From assembly GCF_900101855.1 (NCBI RefSeq), contig NZ_FMVC01000007.1:266345-330344 (forward strand): a DNA stretch of 64,000 bases, given 5' to 3'. The first letter of the stretch is position 1. Each line of letters opens with the position of its first letter. The DNA comes from Flavobacterium anhuiense (GTDB lineage: Bacteria; Bacteroidota; Bacteroidia; Flavobacteriales; Flavobacteriaceae). Shown here in pieces: positions 51,946 to 61,236 of the stretch. The notes below the pieces were generated by a model that saw nothing but the letters and a program-made list of their open reading frames with translations, was not told the DNA's origin and made no database searches. Position numbers and translations under genes: made by a program.

Positions 51946-53047
51946 TATGAATTTTGCCTGGTTTATATTTCAACGATGTCCCAACACGCTCAGAGGCAAT
52001 GGCTTTAATTTCAGAAACAATCGAAAGGGCGATTTCCTCTGAGGTTTCAGCTCCGATATCCAAACCTATGGGACTGTGAATTCGGCTTAACTGTTCTTCA
52101 TTTACCGTAATTCCTTCAATTAAAAGATCATCCAGCATTCGGCTGAATTTAGATTTTGGACCTAGAATGCCAATGTAATGGCAATTGGTTTCTAATAATA
52201 ATTTTAAAACTGCCAGATCATATTTGTAATTGTGGGTCATCAAAAGAAAATAAGTCTGATCATCAATGGTTATATTCTCCAGAAATTGCTCAGGTTTTAC
52301 AACCGAAATCTCACTGGCTTTAGGAAACCGTTTTGCAGTCGCATGCGTTGCACGTCCTTCAGCAATATGAGTTCTCCATCCTAAAACAGCAGCCATTTTT
52401 ACCAGTGGCTGGATATCGTTTCCTGCTCCGGCAATAACCAATGAAATAGATGGTTTTATGTATTCGATTAAAGCTTCTCTCCCGTTTTCTTCTTGAAGTT
52501 TTTTAACAACTGTAGTTTTATTTTCCAGTGCTTCTTTTACGTCTGAAATCAGACTTAAAGCTTCATTATCAAGAGTTAAAACTGGACTGTCTTTTCTGAA
52601 AAACAAAGTTGTCCCTATCTGAGAAGCATTTCTCTTTAAAGAAAAAACTGTCACTATTACTGCTTCTTTTCTTTCCAATTCGAGTTGCTGCAAAAGCTGA
52701 ATCGGATTGTTTTCGACCTCCTCATCAATGTATTCAAAAAGAATATGAACAATTCCGTTGCATCCAAGCTGTAAACCAACTTCGGCATCATCCTCGTTAC
52801 TAGTATTATAAGTAACAAGTTTATTTTGCTTTTGATTTATAGAAAGAAGAGCTTTTCGCAATGCATCTCCTTCTAAACATCCACCGCTTATTGCGCCGGT
52901 CAGCATGCCATCTTCGGTCACCAACATACGTGCTCCTGGCTGCCTGTATGACGAACCTTCGACTTTTACTACGGTTGCCAAAGCTGTTTTCTTTTCTTCT
53001 GCCTTAGCTTGTGAATATGCTTTAAGAATTTCGCTGATTTCTTTCAT
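51923..53047 (-). CDS. XdhC/PaoD-type molybdenum cofactor insertion chaperone
   Basis: This 374-residue protein has the XdhC N-terminal motif (VKVEGSSYRQPGARMLVTED, about 27-46; GAISGGCLEGD, about 51-61), a Rossmann domain (SLVIAGAGNDIQPLVKMAAV, about 216-235) and the C-terminal HSPIGLDIGAETSEEIALSI. XdhC-like proteins bind molybdenum cofactor, protect or help sulfurate it and deliver it to xanthine-dehydrogenase-family enzymes; E. coli PaoD does this for PaoABC. It overlaps the MocA-like gene and is 2 kb from the oxidoreductase operon. Confidence 0.92.
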   Translation of the reverse strand: MKEISEILKAYSQAKAEEKKTALATVVKVEGSSYRQPGARMLVTEDGMLTGAISGGCLEGDALRKALLSINQKQNKLVTYNTSNEDDAEVGLQLGCNGIVHILFEYIDEEVENNPIQLLQQLELERKEAVIVTVFSLKRNASQIGTTLFFRKDSPVLTLDNEALSLISDVKEALENKTTVVKKLQEENGREALIEYIKPSISLVIAGAGNDIQPLVKMAAVLGWRTHIAEGRATHATAKRFPKASEISVVKPEQFLENITIDDQTYFLLMTHNYKYDLAVLKLLLETNCHYIGILGPKSKFSRMLDDLLIEGITVNEEQLSRIHSPIGLDIGAETSEEIALSIVSEIKAIASERVGTSLKYKPGKIHNEIHYGK

Positions 53048-53227
53048 AGTTTAAAAATAAAAAAAATTACAAATACAACACACAGCAAGAGAGATTTATC
53101 TTGATACTATTACTTTACAAAAATTGTCTCTTTACACGAATACTATTATTTGTTTAAATCGGAAAAAGTCTTCTTAATTTAATTCCATAAATCAATTTAT
53201 TATGATTATCGTAATGATTTTTTCAAA

Positions 53228-53257
53228 TTGACGTATGATTTATATTACTAAGTTTTG
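53228..53257 (+). promoter_or_regulatory. Candidate promoter of the YegP-like gene
   Basis: TTG at 53228-53230 is followed 18 bases later by TAAGTTTTG (53249-53257), one base longer than the TAnnTTTG consensus. Transcription would begin about 45 bases before the start codon. The remainder of 53048-53227 is AT-rich with no other feature I can support. Confidence 0.35.
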
Positions 53258-53307
53258 TATTTTTATCAATAGCAAAATTTATATACCTAACTTTAAAAGT
53301 AAACTAC

Positions 53308-53640
53308 ATGGGAAAATTTGTAATCACTACTAGAGCCAACGGAGAGTTCCAATTCAATTTAAAAGCTGGTAACGGTCAGACTATTTTAACGAGTGAAGGA
53401 TACTCGACAAAAGCAGCTTGCAATAATGGTATCGAATCTGTAAAAAACAATGCAGCAGACGATAACCGTTATGACAGAAAAGAATCTAGCAGCGGAAAAC
53501 CATATTTCAATTTAAAAGCTGGAAATGGCCAAATTATTGGTGCAAGCGAAATGTATGAGAGCGTAGCAGCAAGAGAAAACGGAATTGAGTCTGTTAAAAA
53601 AAATGCTCCTGATGCAACTATAGACGATCAAACGGCGTAA
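53308..53640 (+). CDS. YegP-like DUF1508 protein
   Basis: This 110-residue protein is made of two tandem DUF1508 repeats. The first (about 2-50) has GEFQFNLKAGNGQTILTSEG and CNNGIESVKNNA; the second (about 55-105) has KPYFNLKAGNGQIIGASEMY and RENGIESVKKNA. It matches the E. coli YegP plan. Function is unknown; the family forms small, soluble, basic beta-rich dimers and is often stress-induced. It is a single-gene unit with its own promoter and a clear terminator. Confidence 0.92.
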   Translation: MGKFVITTRANGEFQFNLKAGNGQTILTSEGYSTKAACNNGIESVKNNAADDNRYDRKESSSGKPYFNLKAGNGQIIGASEMYESVAARENGIESVKKNAPDATIDDQTA

Positions 53641-53660
53641 TTCAAACTTTTATAAAAATA

Positions 53661-53699
53661 AAAAAGCTGTTTCTATTCATTTAGAAACAGCTTTTTTTT
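53661..53699 (+). terminator. Intrinsic terminator of the YegP-like gene
   Basis: AAAAAGCTGTTTCTA pairs with TAGAAACAGCTTTTTTT around TTCATT; the stem is perfect for AAAGCTGTTTCTA and is followed by a long T run. Because of the A run on its left side it can also serve the GH43 gene that ends at 53715 on the other strand. Confidence 0.9.
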
Positions 53700-53714
53700 A
53701 TTTTTAAATAGATA

Positions 53715-55652
53715 TCACTTTTTCAAAGCATCAACTCCACCATGAGTTGGAACAACTTGTTTGATCGTTCCATCTGCATTAAACTCTAGTTTATCAATGC
53801 AGACTTCACGATGAAAGCCTCCAGCATCTCCCATTTTGATTCCTGTTGGATATGAGAATCTATGATACGTAATATACCATTCATCTTTGTTAGGAATTTG
53901 TAAAACCGAATTGTGTCCCGTAGCATAAATTCCTTCTTCTGGTTTTCCTTGAATTACAATATTGCTTTTAGGAATTTCAATTGGTCCGGTTGGTGAATTT
54001 GAAATCCCGTATCTTACTTTGTAATTTGGACTTCTGGTGTCATCTTCGCTCCAAAAGAAATAATATTTTCCGTTTCTATAAATCACATAGGTTCCTTCAC
54101 GGAAAGTACTGTCAACAGTAATTACATTTGTTGTTCCTTTTTTTATTGAAACCATATCCGGATTTAGCTCTGCAACGCCCATATACATATTTCCCCAATA
54201 CAAATAACTTTTACCCGTTTTGGGATCTGTAAAAACATCAGGATCAATTTCCTGACCGTCTTTTATTCCTTCTGGTCTTGCAGCTACAATTGCTTTTCCG
54301 CTGTCTTTAAAAGGTCCTGTGGGATTATCAGAAACCGCAACTCCAACTTTTTGTGCTGCAGTAAAATAGTAAAAATACTTATATTTTCCTTTTATCTTTT
54401 TTTCTACGATACATGGTGCCCAAGCATTTCTGTTTGCCCAAGCCACGTCTTTTTTAAGATCTAAAATTACTCCTTCATCTTTCCAATCCACTAAATTATC
54501 TGACGAAAAAGTTTTGAAATAATAACCTGACCAGCCGGCAAATCCGTCGCTTGTTGGATAGATGTAATATTTTTTTGTTTTGTTTGAATATAAAATTTCA
54601 GGATCGGCATAATACCCTTCCAAAACTGGATTATGATTTACTTTTGGAAGTTTTGCTGGCATTCCCCATTTGTCTGTAATTCGCTTTAATTCAGAACGGG
54701 TTATTGGAAGAATTGTTCCATGACGCGGATTAAAATCCATTGAAATGTCATTGTCAATTACGCTGAAATTTTCTAAATCTTTCGTTTTTGTAAATTGATA
54801 TCTTCCTTTAGTGTAAACGTCGTACATCAAAATATACTCGTCTGAATTGTTTAATTTGAAAACACTCGAACCTTCTACTCCATCTTTTGTCTGCTGCAAA
54901 TAATGGTCATTTTCAATCCAGTTTCCAGAAGTCAAATCTTTTGTAACTGCCACCTTGATTCCAGGCGTATTAGTTTCTGTTTTGTAAAAAAGATGATATT
55001 CTCCATTTTTTTCAATTATGTCCCCGTCAATACAAGCATTTCCTGACTTTGGAACGAATAACAATTTAGGAGCGCTTTCTAAAGCCGTGAAATCTTTATT
55101 CGTGTAAGCGTAATAAATTTTATCCGGTCCTCCTGCATGCTGCATGCTAAAGTAAATCATGTATTTACCCGCTTTTGTATCGTAAATAGTTTGTGGCGCC
55201 CAAACACGTTTTAGGTTTTCGTTTCCTGGAAATGTAGTTTGAATATTGACAATACTACTTTTCCAGTTTACTAAATCGGTACTTTTTAATAAAACCATTG
55301 CACGATTGCTGTCCCAACCTTTTGAAGAAGTCATATCAGTCAAAACCATATAAAAAGTCTTGCCATCTTCGCCACGCAATATATGCGGATCACGAACTCC
55401 TCCTGTCGAGCTTATTTTCTTACTGTCTATAACAGGTTTGTTGTTATTAAGGGCATAATAATGATATCCATCAGTACTTACGGCATAATTAACGGCTTCT
55501 TCTTCTATTTTATTCCCAATAAAATAAACGAATAAATAAGCTGTTAGATCTTTTTCGGCAATGACGGGCGGAATTCCTTTTGCTATATTTTGGGCTTGTA
55601 AAGGATCAAAAAGGCTTAATAATGATATAAGGCAAAAAAATATTCTCTTCAT
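53715..55652 (-). CDS. Secreted protein with two GH43-type five-bladed propellers
   Basis: This 645-residue protein has a signal peptide (about 1-20, ending LQAQ) and two GH43-like domains. The first (about 30-335) has VRDPHIL (base Asp, about 86), NACIDGDII (about 208) and GVEGSSVF (acid Glu, about 259). The second (about 340-640) has GYYADPEIL (about 349), QEIDPDVF (about 471) and FREGTYV (about 518). Both triads look complete, so two activities in one chain are possible. GH43 enzymes remove arabinofuranose, xylose or exo-beta-1,3-galactose. In a locus with two GH30 enzymes, GH27 and GH2, a role on arabinogalactan side chains or backbone is likely. It starts directly after the GH27 stop. 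Confidence 0.88.
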   Translation of the reverse strand: MKRIFFCLISLLSLFDPLQAQNIAKGIPPVIAEKDLTAYLFVYFIGNKIEEEAVNYAVSTDGYHYYALNNNKPVIDSKKISSTGGVRDPHILRGEDGKTFYMVLTDMTSSKGWDSNRAMVLLKSTDLVNWKSSIVNIQTTFPGNENLKRVWAPQTIYDTKAGKYMIYFSMQHAGGPDKIYYAYTNKDFTALESAPKLLFVPKSGNACIDGDIIEKNGEYHLFYKTETNTPGIKVAVTKDLTSGNWIENDHYLQQTKDGVEGSSVFKLNNSDEYILMYDVYTKGRYQFTKTKDLENFSVIDNDISMDFNPRHGTILPITRSELKRITDKWGMPAKLPKVNHNPVLEGYYADPEILYSNKTKKYYIYPTSDGFAGWSGYYFKTFSSDNLVDWKDEGVILDLKKDVAWANRNAWAPCIVEKKIKGKYKYFYYFTAAQKVGVAVSDNPTGPFKDSGKAIVAARPEGIKDGQEIDPDVFTDPKTGKSYLYWGNMYMGVAELNPDMVSIKKGTTNVITVDSTFREGTYVIYRNGKYYFFWSEDDTRSPNYKVRYGISNSPTGPIEIPKSNIVIQGKPEEGIYATGHNSVLQIPNKDEWYITYHRFSYPTGIKMGDAGGFHREVCIDKLEFNADGTIKQVVPTHGGVDALKK

Positions 55653-57020
55653 TTATTTTTTACTTTTTAATTGATATAACACTGAAGCGTGAGGTCTTAA
55701 ATCGGCTCCAATTTCTTTCGAATTTAATTTAGATTTTTCTCCTGTCCACATATTTAAAACTTCCGCAGTACCTGAAATTCCGAGATCTGAAAGATTTACG
55801 GATACTTTCTGCGAATCTTTATCTGAAATATTAAATAAAGCTAAATAAACACTCCCATCTTTTGCATTTTTTGAAGTGACTGCAATCTTTCCATCTTTCT
55901 GAAAAAGCTGTTTTACTGCAGTACTTTCGTTATGCATTTTTACTACTTCTTTATTCGTTAATAACGATAAGGTGAAAGCATCATTGCTTGGTAAATCTCC
56001 GCCAAAAAACAATGGTGATTTGAAGATATTGAAAAATGTAATTAAAGTATATTGTTCGTCTTTTGTTAAACGAGTCATTCTGTCGTTGCCACGTTCTCCT
56101 CTAATCGAAATACGCCCTAACGGAATCATATCGCAATCTGGCCATGCTCCCGGTGCGATGTACGGATACCATTTTTGAGCAACATCCATTAAATGTGTGA
56201 TATGCGGCCAAGTATCCCAAACATCATCTACCATACGCCACATATTGGCATGTGCAGATACGTGTGGCGCTGCTGAAATTGGTGTTTCTCCTGGAGATGT
56301 GCTTAAAACAATTTTACGCCCACATTTATCAATAGCGTTTCTAATTAAATTAATTTCTCCTTCATGATACGGTCTTGATAAATCATCAATTTTAATAAAA
56401 TCTACTCCCCATTGTGCGTACAATTCGAAAATAGAATTATAATATTCCTGTGCTCCTGGTTTATCCGCTACAACTGTATAGTTATCTCTCAGCCATTCGC
56501 ATTGTAATGCTGTTGAATAAATCTGATCTGCTGTGATTCCGTTTGCTCCTTTAATTGGCATTTTTTCTTCAACAGCTTTTTTCGGAATGCCACGCATAAT
56601 ATGGATTCCGAATTTTAATCCTTTTTTATGGATATAATCGGCTAGTGGTTTAAAACCTTGTCCGTCTTTTGCTGAAGGAAATCGGTTAACAGCTGGAAGA
56701 TATCTCCCGTATTGATCGATTACATAACGAGGATCTGTTTGATTGTAACCGCCTGCTTTATCATTTTCGACAAACCAACGAATGTCTACAACGACATATT
56801 CCCATCCAAATTTCTTGAGCTCTTTTGCCATATAATCGGCATTGGCTTTGACTTCGTGTTCTTCAACCGTTGGTCCGTAACAATCCCAGCTATTCCAACC
56901 CATGGGCGGAGTCTGAGCCCATTGTTTAAATTCTTCTTTTTGAAATGTGTTTTGAGCGTTAGTTGCGGCTGATAGAAAAAAGGCTCCTATAGCCATTGTA
57001 AGTGAGTTTGTAATTTTCAT
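55653..57020 (-). CDS. GH27-like alpha-galactosidase / beta-L-arabinopyranosidase
   Basis: This 455-residue enzyme has a signal peptide (about 1-22, ending TNAQ) and a GH27-like barrel that opens with TPPMGWNSWDCYGPTVEEHE (about 37-56). The likely nucleophile Asp lies in DFIKIDDLSRPY (about 209) and the acid/base Asp in MWRMVDDVWD (about 262). GIHIMRGIPKKAV and WPDCDMIPLG are also typical of the clan. A C-terminal beta domain follows. GH27 includes alpha-galactosidases, alpha-N-acetylgalactosaminidases and beta-L-arabinopyranosidases; in an arabinogalactan PUL the last is attractive (inference). Its stop abuts the GH43 start. Confidence 0.87.
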   Translation of the reverse strand: MKITNSLTMAIGAFFLSAATNAQNTFQKEEFKQWAQTPPMGWNSWDCYGPTVEEHEVKANADYMAKELKKFGWEYVVVDIRWFVENDKAGGYNQTDPRYVIDQYGRYLPAVNRFPSAKDGQGFKPLADYIHKKGLKFGIHIMRGIPKKAVEEKMPIKGANGITADQIYSTALQCEWLRDNYTVVADKPGAQEYYNSIFELYAQWGVDFIKIDDLSRPYHEGEINLIRNAIDKCGRKIVLSTSPGETPISAAPHVSAHANMWRMVDDVWDTWPHITHLMDVAQKWYPYIAPGAWPDCDMIPLGRISIRGERGNDRMTRLTKDEQYTLITFFNIFKSPLFFGGDLPSNDAFTLSLLTNKEVVKMHNESTAVKQLFQKDGKIAVTSKNAKDGSVYLALFNISDKDSQKVSVNLSDLGISGTAEVLNMWTGEKSKLNSKEIGADLRPHASVLYQLKSKK

Positions 57021-57087
57021 CTGTGTTTTTATGTGTGGTTTTTACACTTTAAATATAATGAAATTTTATTGTTACAGACAAAAACTA

Positions 57088-57124
57088 GACCTGACAGGTT
57101 TTAAAAACCTGCCAGGTCTTTTCT
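57088..57124. terminator. Strong hairpin between the GH2 and GH27 genes
   Basis: AGACCTGACAGGTTTT pairs with AAAACCTGCCAGGTCT, with one changed pair (A/C), around a very short loop. On the minus strand it is followed by TAGTTTTTGTC, a modest T run, so it may terminate part of the GH2 transcript before GH27. The hairpin at 21251-21282 shares its ACAGGTTTTTAAA core, so it is probably a dispersed repeat as well. Confidence 0.65.
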
Positions 57125-57131
57125 TGCTTTG

Positions 57132-59555
57132 TTATTTCACATTTACAGTAACCTCAACAGGTTTTAGCCACTGGCTTGTAAATTTTACTTTTATTGGCGC
57201 TGTCGAATCTCCATTTGCCTGAATATATGCTGCAATATGTCCGTGGAAAACACGCTGTACATTATCTGTGTAATCGGTCATATCGCTGTTGTTTCCTGCT
57301 TCCAAACCTAATAAAGTCGCTGCTCCATTGATGGTGCAAGTCACTTCGTTGTCTGAAAGCATTACTGGAAGTCCGTTTTGGTCTTTTACCTGAACCATAA
57401 TTTTAGCAACGCCTTTATTTTTACTAATGGTGATATCATTATCGGCAATAGTTAACTCAAATGGCTGTTGAGTAGAAGTAATGGCATAACGGCTTACTTC
57501 CTTATCGCTTTTATCTAACCCAACTGCTTCTAATTTTCCTGAAGCAAACGGAATATCCCAATAGATTATTCCCGTTTTTTCATCGTAGGGTTTCGTTTCT
57601 CCCACTACTTTCCCGTTCAATTCCAGACGTGCTTTTGCTGCATTGGTATAACAAACCACACGGATTTTTTGACCGTTTTCGTAATTCCAGATTGCCCATG
57701 CGTCTTTAGAAACATCTTTTTCATTTACTAATGGATAAGTTCCCAAATACGCCATCGGCTTATCTGACCATAATGACTGGCGGAAATAGCCTCTTGGTTT
57801 GATAATTCCAGCAAAATCAACTAAACCTGAGTAAAATCCTCGTGAAGGCCATCTTCCTGATTCTCCCAAATAATCGATTCCTGTCCAAAGGAACTGGCCG
57901 AAAATATGTTTGTTGTTTTTTACTGCGAGCCAAGGTTCCATATCATGTACATTTTCACTTCCAAAAATCACTCGCTTTGGATATTTTTCGTGATCTGACT
58001 GATATTTGCTTTCTGTGTAATTATAGCCTGTAATGTCTAAAGCGCCTGGATATTCTGTTTCGTTAGACATGGCAACTCCAGCTAAACCTGCCGTTGTCGG
58101 GCGAGATTTGTCGTATTTCTTTACCGCAGCCACCAAACGTTTTGCAATTGCTCCAAGTCGCATGGCATCTGGAGCGTCTTTTTTATAGCCTCCGTAAGCA
58201 GCCTGTCCAAATCCGTTTTTTCCCTGATCTAAAACTGGGTGAGAATACGGATCGTTTGGATAATCCACTTCATTGCCAATGCTCCATCCAAAAACGGAAA
58301 GATGGTTTCTGTCACGGCGTACAAAATCTTCTAAATCTTTTTCTGCCCAATCAGCAAAAATATCAAACGAGCCTTCAAATCCAGGTGTTCCATAATTCCA
58401 TCCTTCTAGCCATTTGCGTTTTGGAAACTCCCATTCGTCATAAGCTTCGTTTAAAACCAATAATCCCAATTCATCGCAAAGTTCATAGAAGTCTGGCGCT
58501 TGCGGGTTATGGCTAGTACGGATTGCGTTTACTCCAATTTCTTTCAGGGTTTTTAATCTAGTTACCCAAACTTCTCTTGGAACTGCAGATCCTAAAACTC
58601 CCGCATCATGGTGCAAGCAAACGCCTTTCATTTTCATCCATTTTCCGTTAAGGGCAAAACCATTATTTGGATCGAATGTAAAACTTCTAAAACCTGTTTG
58701 AGTTACCGCTTTGTCTATTTCTTTACCGTCTTGTAAAACGGTTGTTTTTAACTGATATAAATTTGGATTGTCTAAATCCCATAATTGTGGATTCTTAACG
58801 TTGATTTTGGCTGAAACTTTTCCGTTTTGATTTGCTGCCACTTCAACTTTAGAAGTTGTTTTTCCAACCGATTTTCCATCTTTTGAAAACAGTTCGTTTA
58901 CAACAGTCAATGTAGATTTAGAAGCAGAACCATTTTCTACATCAACCTCAACGTTCAATGTTCCAGCACCTTTTTTCACTTCTGGATAAGCATATACACC
59001 CCATTGTGCAATGTGAACTGGGTTTGCATAAACCAACCAAACATTTCTGTAAATTCCTGAACCAGTGTACCATCTTGAATCGGCACTTTGACTATGGTCA
59101 ACACGTACTGAAATGGTGTTTTCTCCTCCAAATTTCACAAAAGGTGTAGCATCATAAGCGAATGAAATATAGCCGTTTGGACGTTTTCCTAATGATTTTC
59201 CATTGATAAAAACTTCGCTTCTGTTGTAAACTCCCTCAAAATACAAATACACTTTTTCTCCCGCTTTGCTTTGCGGAATATTGATTGATTTTCTGTACCA
59301 GCCAATCCCTCCCGGAAGATAACCTGTACAGCTTGCCAGAGTTGGACTCAGCTGGCCTTTTACGCTCCAATCGTGCGGTACATTTACACTCTGCCATTTA
59401 GTATCATCAAAAACAACATTTTTTGCATCTGGAGTTTCTTGAAGATTGAATTTCCAGTTGTCATTTATTTTTTTAGAATCTCCAAATGATATCTGGCAAA
59501 ATGCCGATACACACGAAAAGAGAAGGACGGGAATTAGAGTTTTCTTAGTTAACAT
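57132..59555 (-). CDS. GH2-family beta-galactosidase with C-terminal DUF4982-like domain
   Basis: This 807-residue protein has a signal peptide (about 1-20, ending SAFCQ), a GH2 sugar-binding domain (about 30-185, HDWSVKGQLSPTLASCTGYL), an Ig-like domain, a TIM-barrel and C-terminal beta domains of the DUF4982/Big type (SRYAITSTQQPFELTIADND onward). The acid/base Glu is in FGWSIGNEVDYP (about 426) and the nucleophile Glu in VIFGSENVHDMEPW (about 534). It probably removes terminal beta-galactose from oligosaccharides made by the neighbouring GH30 enzymes. It lies 78 bases downstream of a GH30 gene, the gap being filled by a palindrome. Confidence 0.9.
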   Translation of the reverse strand: MLTKKTLIPVLLFSCVSAFCQISFGDSKKINDNWKFNLQETPDAKNVVFDDTKWQSVNVPHDWSVKGQLSPTLASCTGYLPGGIGWYRKSINIPQSKAGEKVYLYFEGVYNRSEVFINGKSLGKRPNGYISFAYDATPFVKFGGENTISVRVDHSQSADSRWYTGSGIYRNVWLVYANPVHIAQWGVYAYPEVKKGAGTLNVEVDVENGSASKSTLTVVNELFSKDGKSVGKTTSKVEVAANQNGKVSAKINVKNPQLWDLDNPNLYQLKTTVLQDGKEIDKAVTQTGFRSFTFDPNNGFALNGKWMKMKGVCLHHDAGVLGSAVPREVWVTRLKTLKEIGVNAIRTSHNPQAPDFYELCDELGLLVLNEAYDEWEFPKRKWLEGWNYGTPGFEGSFDIFADWAEKDLEDFVRRDRNHLSVFGWSIGNEVDYPNDPYSHPVLDQGKNGFGQAAYGGYKKDAPDAMRLGAIAKRLVAAVKKYDKSRPTTAGLAGVAMSNETEYPGALDITGYNYTESKYQSDHEKYPKRVIFGSENVHDMEPWLAVKNNKHIFGQFLWTGIDYLGESGRWPSRGFYSGLVDFAGIIKPRGYFRQSLWSDKPMAYLGTYPLVNEKDVSKDAWAIWNYENGQKIRVVCYTNAAKARLELNGKVVGETKPYDEKTGIIYWDIPFASGKLEAVGLDKSDKEVSRYAITSTQQPFELTIADNDITISKNKGVAKIMVQVKDQNGLPVMLSDNEVTCTINGAATLLGLEAGNNSDMTDYTDNVQRVFHGHIAAYIQANGDSTAPIKVKFTSQWLKPVEVTVNVK

Positions 59556-59572
59556 GTTTTTAGTTATTTTTT

Positions 59573-59628
59573 GTTTCAGGTTTCAAGTTTCAAGTTAGGT
59601 TTGAACGTGAAACCTGAAACTTGAAACA
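59573..59628. repeat. TTGAAAC-word palindrome
   Basis: GTTTCAGGTTTCAAGTTTCA then AGTT (59573-59596) is mirrored by GAAACCTGAAACTTGAAAC (59609-59627). The word TTGAAAC/GTTTCAA is repeated within each arm. It lies between a GH30 stop and the GH2 start and would be a hairpin in the operon mRNA. The same word, in one orientation, occurs at 21283-21310. Confidence 0.78.
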
Positions 59629-59633
59629 ATTTT

Positions 59634-61220
59634 TTAATATTGCAATTCTCCCACAAATGTCACTACTGACCTTGCAGGAATTTCTAAATTTCCATTTTTT
59701 TGGACTTCGGCTCTTTTTAAATTTGATGCGTCAGAAGTTACATAAGGTGTGAACTCATTGTTTTTTAAAGTTCCTTTTGATAAATCGAATTTGTATTTCT
59801 GAGCTTCTTTGCCACAGTTTACAGCAACAACAATCAGTTTTTTGTTTAGAATGTCTTTGTAAGCGGTCAGCATTACATCGTTTGCTTTATCCAATTCATT
59901 TTGGTTTGGAACATCAACTCGCTGCATTCCCGGACGTACAAAAAGCGAATAATTGCCTAAAGCCCAAAGCAGTTTTGAATCGTGAAATTCTCCATCATTT
60001 CTCACATAATCTGGGGCCGTTCCTCCGTTACTTTTTCCATCATCCAGATAAATTAAGCCGTCTTTGTAATCAACTCTTGTAATAGAAGTCCACCATTGCC
60101 ATGATGCGGCATTAGCAACGGCAATATCATTATGAATTAAACGGGCTACAAACAAAGCAGTCTGCATTCCTAAATCTCTTCCGCCGCCAGAACCTCCCGG
60201 AATTTCAGCTTCTCCCGGATTTTCTAAAATGCAATATTCCGACTGCCAGTATTTTAATCCTGGTTTTTGTTTTACTTCTGCGGCAATCAATTTTCGACTT
60301 AAAACTTGTCTTTCAATTGGCCAAGTAGTAAAATAACTATGCCCGAGAATTACATTTTTTACGTTTGAAAATTTTGTCACATTGGTCTTAGTGTTTCCGA
60401 AGAAATAATCGATCTGATTGTCACGATTTTCGGCATTTACATTTTCATATAAATAATCGATTTGCGCTGCTTCTGCAATTACGATTTCGGTGTTCAGTTT
60501 TTTAGCTTTCAGTTTCTCTGAAAGTGATTTGGTCAAATCATATATTTCCTGATTGGTCGCTGGTGTTCCCTCTTGACTGTTGGTATCCCCATTTTTTGGC
60601 ATCCATTCCCATTGCGGTTCGTTTATCGGACTTACATAATCGAATTTGATTCCTTCTTTTTTCTCCAATCCCTGAATACTTTGAACTAAGAAATCAGCAA
60701 ATTTTGGAATTGCACCATCTTTTAGATTCAGTTTATTCTTTTGAGAAGCAAAAGACAATCCGTTGTTCGTCATATGCACTGGCGGACTATTGGTAAAAAT
60801 CAGGAATTTTTCTACTCCGCGTTTTTTGGCTGCCTGCAGAAACCATCTTTGGCCTTCCTGTTTTGAAAAATCGTAAGTTCCATCGGCATTCAAAAAGCAT
60901 TCACTTCTTCTCCATTCGTCCGAAACTTTACTGTTTTCTCCTTGCTCTGCGCTTCCAGCGCCTAGATTAAATCTCCAAATCGAAAGTCCAATTCCTTTTG
61001 GATTTCCCTGTGCATCGATTTCTTTGCTAAACAATAAATCTGCAATGGCATTTTTTTTCTGTTCTGGCCAGTTTTTACCCACAAACTGTGTTCTCCAAGC
61101 ATCAGAACCTCCAAAACCGTCCATGGTTTGTACTACATTATCTGTGCTGATGGTAACGGTTCGCTGTGCAAAAGACAGCGAACTAATTACCAATAAAAGC
61201 GAGAGATATATTTTCCTCAT
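59634..61220 (-). CDS. Secreted GH30 glycosidase, probable endo-beta-1,6-galactanase
   Basis: This 528-residue enzyme has a signal peptide (about 1-18, ending LSFAQ) and a GH30 barrel with the family beta side domain at the C-terminus (LEIPARSVVTFVGEL). The acid/base Glu is in YVSPINEPQWEWMP (about 200) and the nucleophile Glu in WQSEYCILENPG (about 327). TMDGFGGSDAWRTQFVGKNW near the start and GGSGGGRDLG are shared with the next gene and fit the endo-beta-1,6-galactanase group of GH30. GH30 also includes beta-1,6-glucanases and glucosylceramidases. No lipobox, so it is probably soluble and periplasmic. Confidence 0.87.
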   Translation of the reverse strand: MRKIYLSLLLVISSLSFAQRTVTISTDNVVQTMDGFGGSDAWRTQFVGKNWPEQKKNAIADLLFSKEIDAQGNPKGIGLSIWRFNLGAGSAEQGENSKVSDEWRRSECFLNADGTYDFSKQEGQRWFLQAAKKRGVEKFLIFTNSPPVHMTNNGLSFASQKNKLNLKDGAIPKFADFLVQSIQGLEKKEGIKFDYVSPINEPQWEWMPKNGDTNSQEGTPATNQEIYDLTKSLSEKLKAKKLNTEIVIAEAAQIDYLYENVNAENRDNQIDYFFGNTKTNVTKFSNVKNVILGHSYFTTWPIERQVLSRKLIAAEVKQKPGLKYWQSEYCILENPGEAEIPGGSGGGRDLGMQTALFVARLIHNDIAVANAASWQWWTSITRVDYKDGLIYLDDGKSNGGTAPDYVRNDGEFHDSKLLWALGNYSLFVRPGMQRVDVPNQNELDKANDVMLTAYKDILNKKLIVVAVNCGKEAQKYKFDLSKGTLKNNEFTPYVTSDASNLKRAEVQKNGNLEIPARSVVTFVGELQY

Positions 61221-61236
61221 TTATATTTTTGTTTTT

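Noticed and set aside
58094-58516. 140-codon open frame on the plus strand inside the GH2 gene at 57132
   Set aside because: Antisense to conserved GH2 residues, including the acid/base region; no start context or domain.
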